Source: Pseudomonas sp.
GTDB taxonomy: Bacteria > Pseudomonadota > Gammaproteobacteria > Pseudomonadales > Pseudomonadaceae
Length of the DNA: 6,795 bases
Direction of reading: 5' to 3'
Assembly (NCBI RefSeq): GCF_030147005.1
Contig: NZ_JASLAW010000071.1
Span: 1-6,795 of the forward strand
Shown: in pieces, positions 6,170-6,795 of the stretch
Numbering within the stretch: position 1 is the stretch's first letter
Layout: each line of letters begins with the position of its first letter
Notes under the pieces: model-generated
Told to the model about the DNA's origin: nothing
The model's input: only the letters and a program-made list of their open reading frames with translations
Databases searched by the model: none
Made by a program: the position numbers and the translations under genes

Positions 6170-6579
6170 AAGTCGACCTTGCCGCGCCCGGCCTTGATGC
6201 TGCCGCGCTTGGTCTTGGATTCAAGGCGACGCTTTTTCGAGCCCAGGGTCGGCTTGGTCGGGCGGCGCTTCTTCTCGACTTTAGTGGCACTGAGGATCAA
6301 TTCCACCAGGCGTTCCAGCGCATCGGCGCGATTCTGTTCCTGGGTACGGTATTGCTGGGCCTTGAGCACCAGCACGCCTTCGCTGGTGATACGGCTGTCG
6401 CGCAGCGCCAGCAACCGCTCCTTATAGAACTCCGGCAACGACGATGCCGGAATATCAAATCGCAGGTGCACCGCACTTGACACCTTGTTGACGTTCTGCC
6501 CGCCGGCGCCCTGGGCGCGAATGGCGGTCAGCTCGATTTCAGCATCGGGCAGGTGGACGTTGTTGGAAATCACCAGCAT
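6166..6579 (-). CDS. arfB: Alternative ribosome-rescue factor B (peptidyl-tRNA hydrolase ArfB/YaeJ)
   Basis: The 137-residue protein has the catalytic GGQ motif at residues 26-28, inside RAQGAGGQNVNKVSSAVHLR (21-40), which is the release-factor class I signature. Unlike RF1 and RF2 it lacks codon-recognition domains. In their place is a lysine/arginine-rich tail from about residue 100 to the end (VEKKRRPTKP, SKKRRLESKTKRG). In the E. coli homologue (140 residues) this tail enters the empty mRNA channel of stalled ribosomes while GGQ hydrolyses the peptidyl-tRNA. Its job is to free ribosomes stuck on mRNAs without a stop codon, as a backup to tmRNA. The ATG at 6577-6579 gives the usual start MLVISNNVHLP; its ribosome site is weak. 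The gene is convergent with the transporter gene, sharing stop-codon bases, and has no visible terminator. Confidence 0.95.
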   Translation of the reverse strand: MLVISNNVHLPDAEIELTAIRAQGAGGQNVNKVSSAVHLRFDIPASSLPEFYKERLLALRDSRITSEGVLVLKAQQYRTQEQNRADALERLVELILSATKVEKKRRPTKPTLGSKKRRLESKTKRGSIKAGRGKVDF

Positions 6580-6647
6580 GGAGAGCGTGGGCCTTGGCGG
6601 AATGGGGCTTTCAAGGATACGCGCCTTTAAGTCGAACGCGGTTGAAT

Positions 6648-6665
6648 TGTGGGAGCGGGCTTGCC
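6648..6665. repeat. Half REP element
   Basis: TGTGGGAGCGGGCTTGC (6648-6664) is identical over 17 bases to the left arm of the REP pair upstream of trkH (1261-1277). No inverted partner follows within the window, so this copy is a single or decayed REP. It lies about 70 bp upstream of arfB. Confidence 0.7.
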
Positions 6666-6709
6666 CTAATGCCGGTCAGTTAAGCGCTAAAGCAGAAAAA
6701 CCTGCGACC

Positions 6710-6795
6710 TGTGGCGAGGGAGCTTGCTCCCGTTGGGGCGCGAAGCGGCCCCAAAAATGGGACTGCTACGCAGTCCAGCGGGAGCAAGCTCCCTC
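6710..6795. repeat. Compound REP element with three stems, cut by the window end
   Basis: The outer arms GAGGGAGCTTGCTCCCG (6716-6732) and 6779-6795 are perfect inverted copies over 17 bases. Between them lie two smaller hairpins. One is GGGGC (6735-6739) with GCCCC (6748-6752), extended by a GC-GC pair around a GAA loop. The other is GGACTGC (6760-6766) with GCAGTCC (6770-6776) around a TAC loop. This is a second REP class, different from the GTGGGAGC type. The right arm would continue past the window end to pair with the TGTGGC (6710-6715) at the left. Confidence 0.85.

Noticed and set aside
5719..6480. 253-codon plus-strand frame bridging the transporter end and arfB
   Set aside because: It overlaps two well-supported genes in another frame and strand and resembles no family.
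6648..6795. CRISPR-like repeats at the right end
   Set aside because: The repeats are inverted, of two unlike classes, and have no regular spacers; they are REP elements.

Overview
The window looks like chromosomal core sequence from a Pseudomonas of the fluorescens group. The evidence is GC-rich coding sequence, a TrkH, ArfB, imelysin and AraC gene content of Pseudomonas type, and two kinds of short GTGGGAGC / GAGGGAGC palindromic REP elements typical of that group. I see no phage, insertion sequence, CRISPR array, tRNA or rRNA.

Layout, left to right. (1) The 3' part of an imelysin-family (M75-like) cell-envelope protein gene, cut by the window start and closed by a clear intrinsic terminator. 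(2) A REP inverted pair, then a sigma70-like promoter and a full-length trkH for the membrane subunit of a Trk K+ uptake system. (3) A convergent AraC-family regulator gene whose 3' end overlaps that of trkH by 44 bp. (4) Divergent from the regulator, a small DUF962/Mpo1-like membrane protein gene with a probable GTG start. (5) Two very small genes (42 and 56 codons of protein), separated by a perfect 13-bp inverted repeat. (6) A YhhS/YfcJ-type major facilitator transporter gene. (7) Convergent with it and overlapping by its stop codon, arfB, the stalled-ribosome rescue hydrolase. (8) A right-hand intergenic stretch with a half REP and a larger compound REP that runs off the window.

Most of these genes seem to be independent units rather than one pathway: potassium uptake, ribosome rescue, a drug or metabolite exporter of unknown substrate, and an envelope protein linked to iron in related systems. 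The only pairing that hints at shared biology is the AraC regulator with the divergent Mpo1-like gene, whose yeast relative works in fatty-acid alpha-oxidation. I found no convincing undescribed multi-gene system. The least explained stretch is the two-small-ORF region with its strong hairpin at about 4430-4870.
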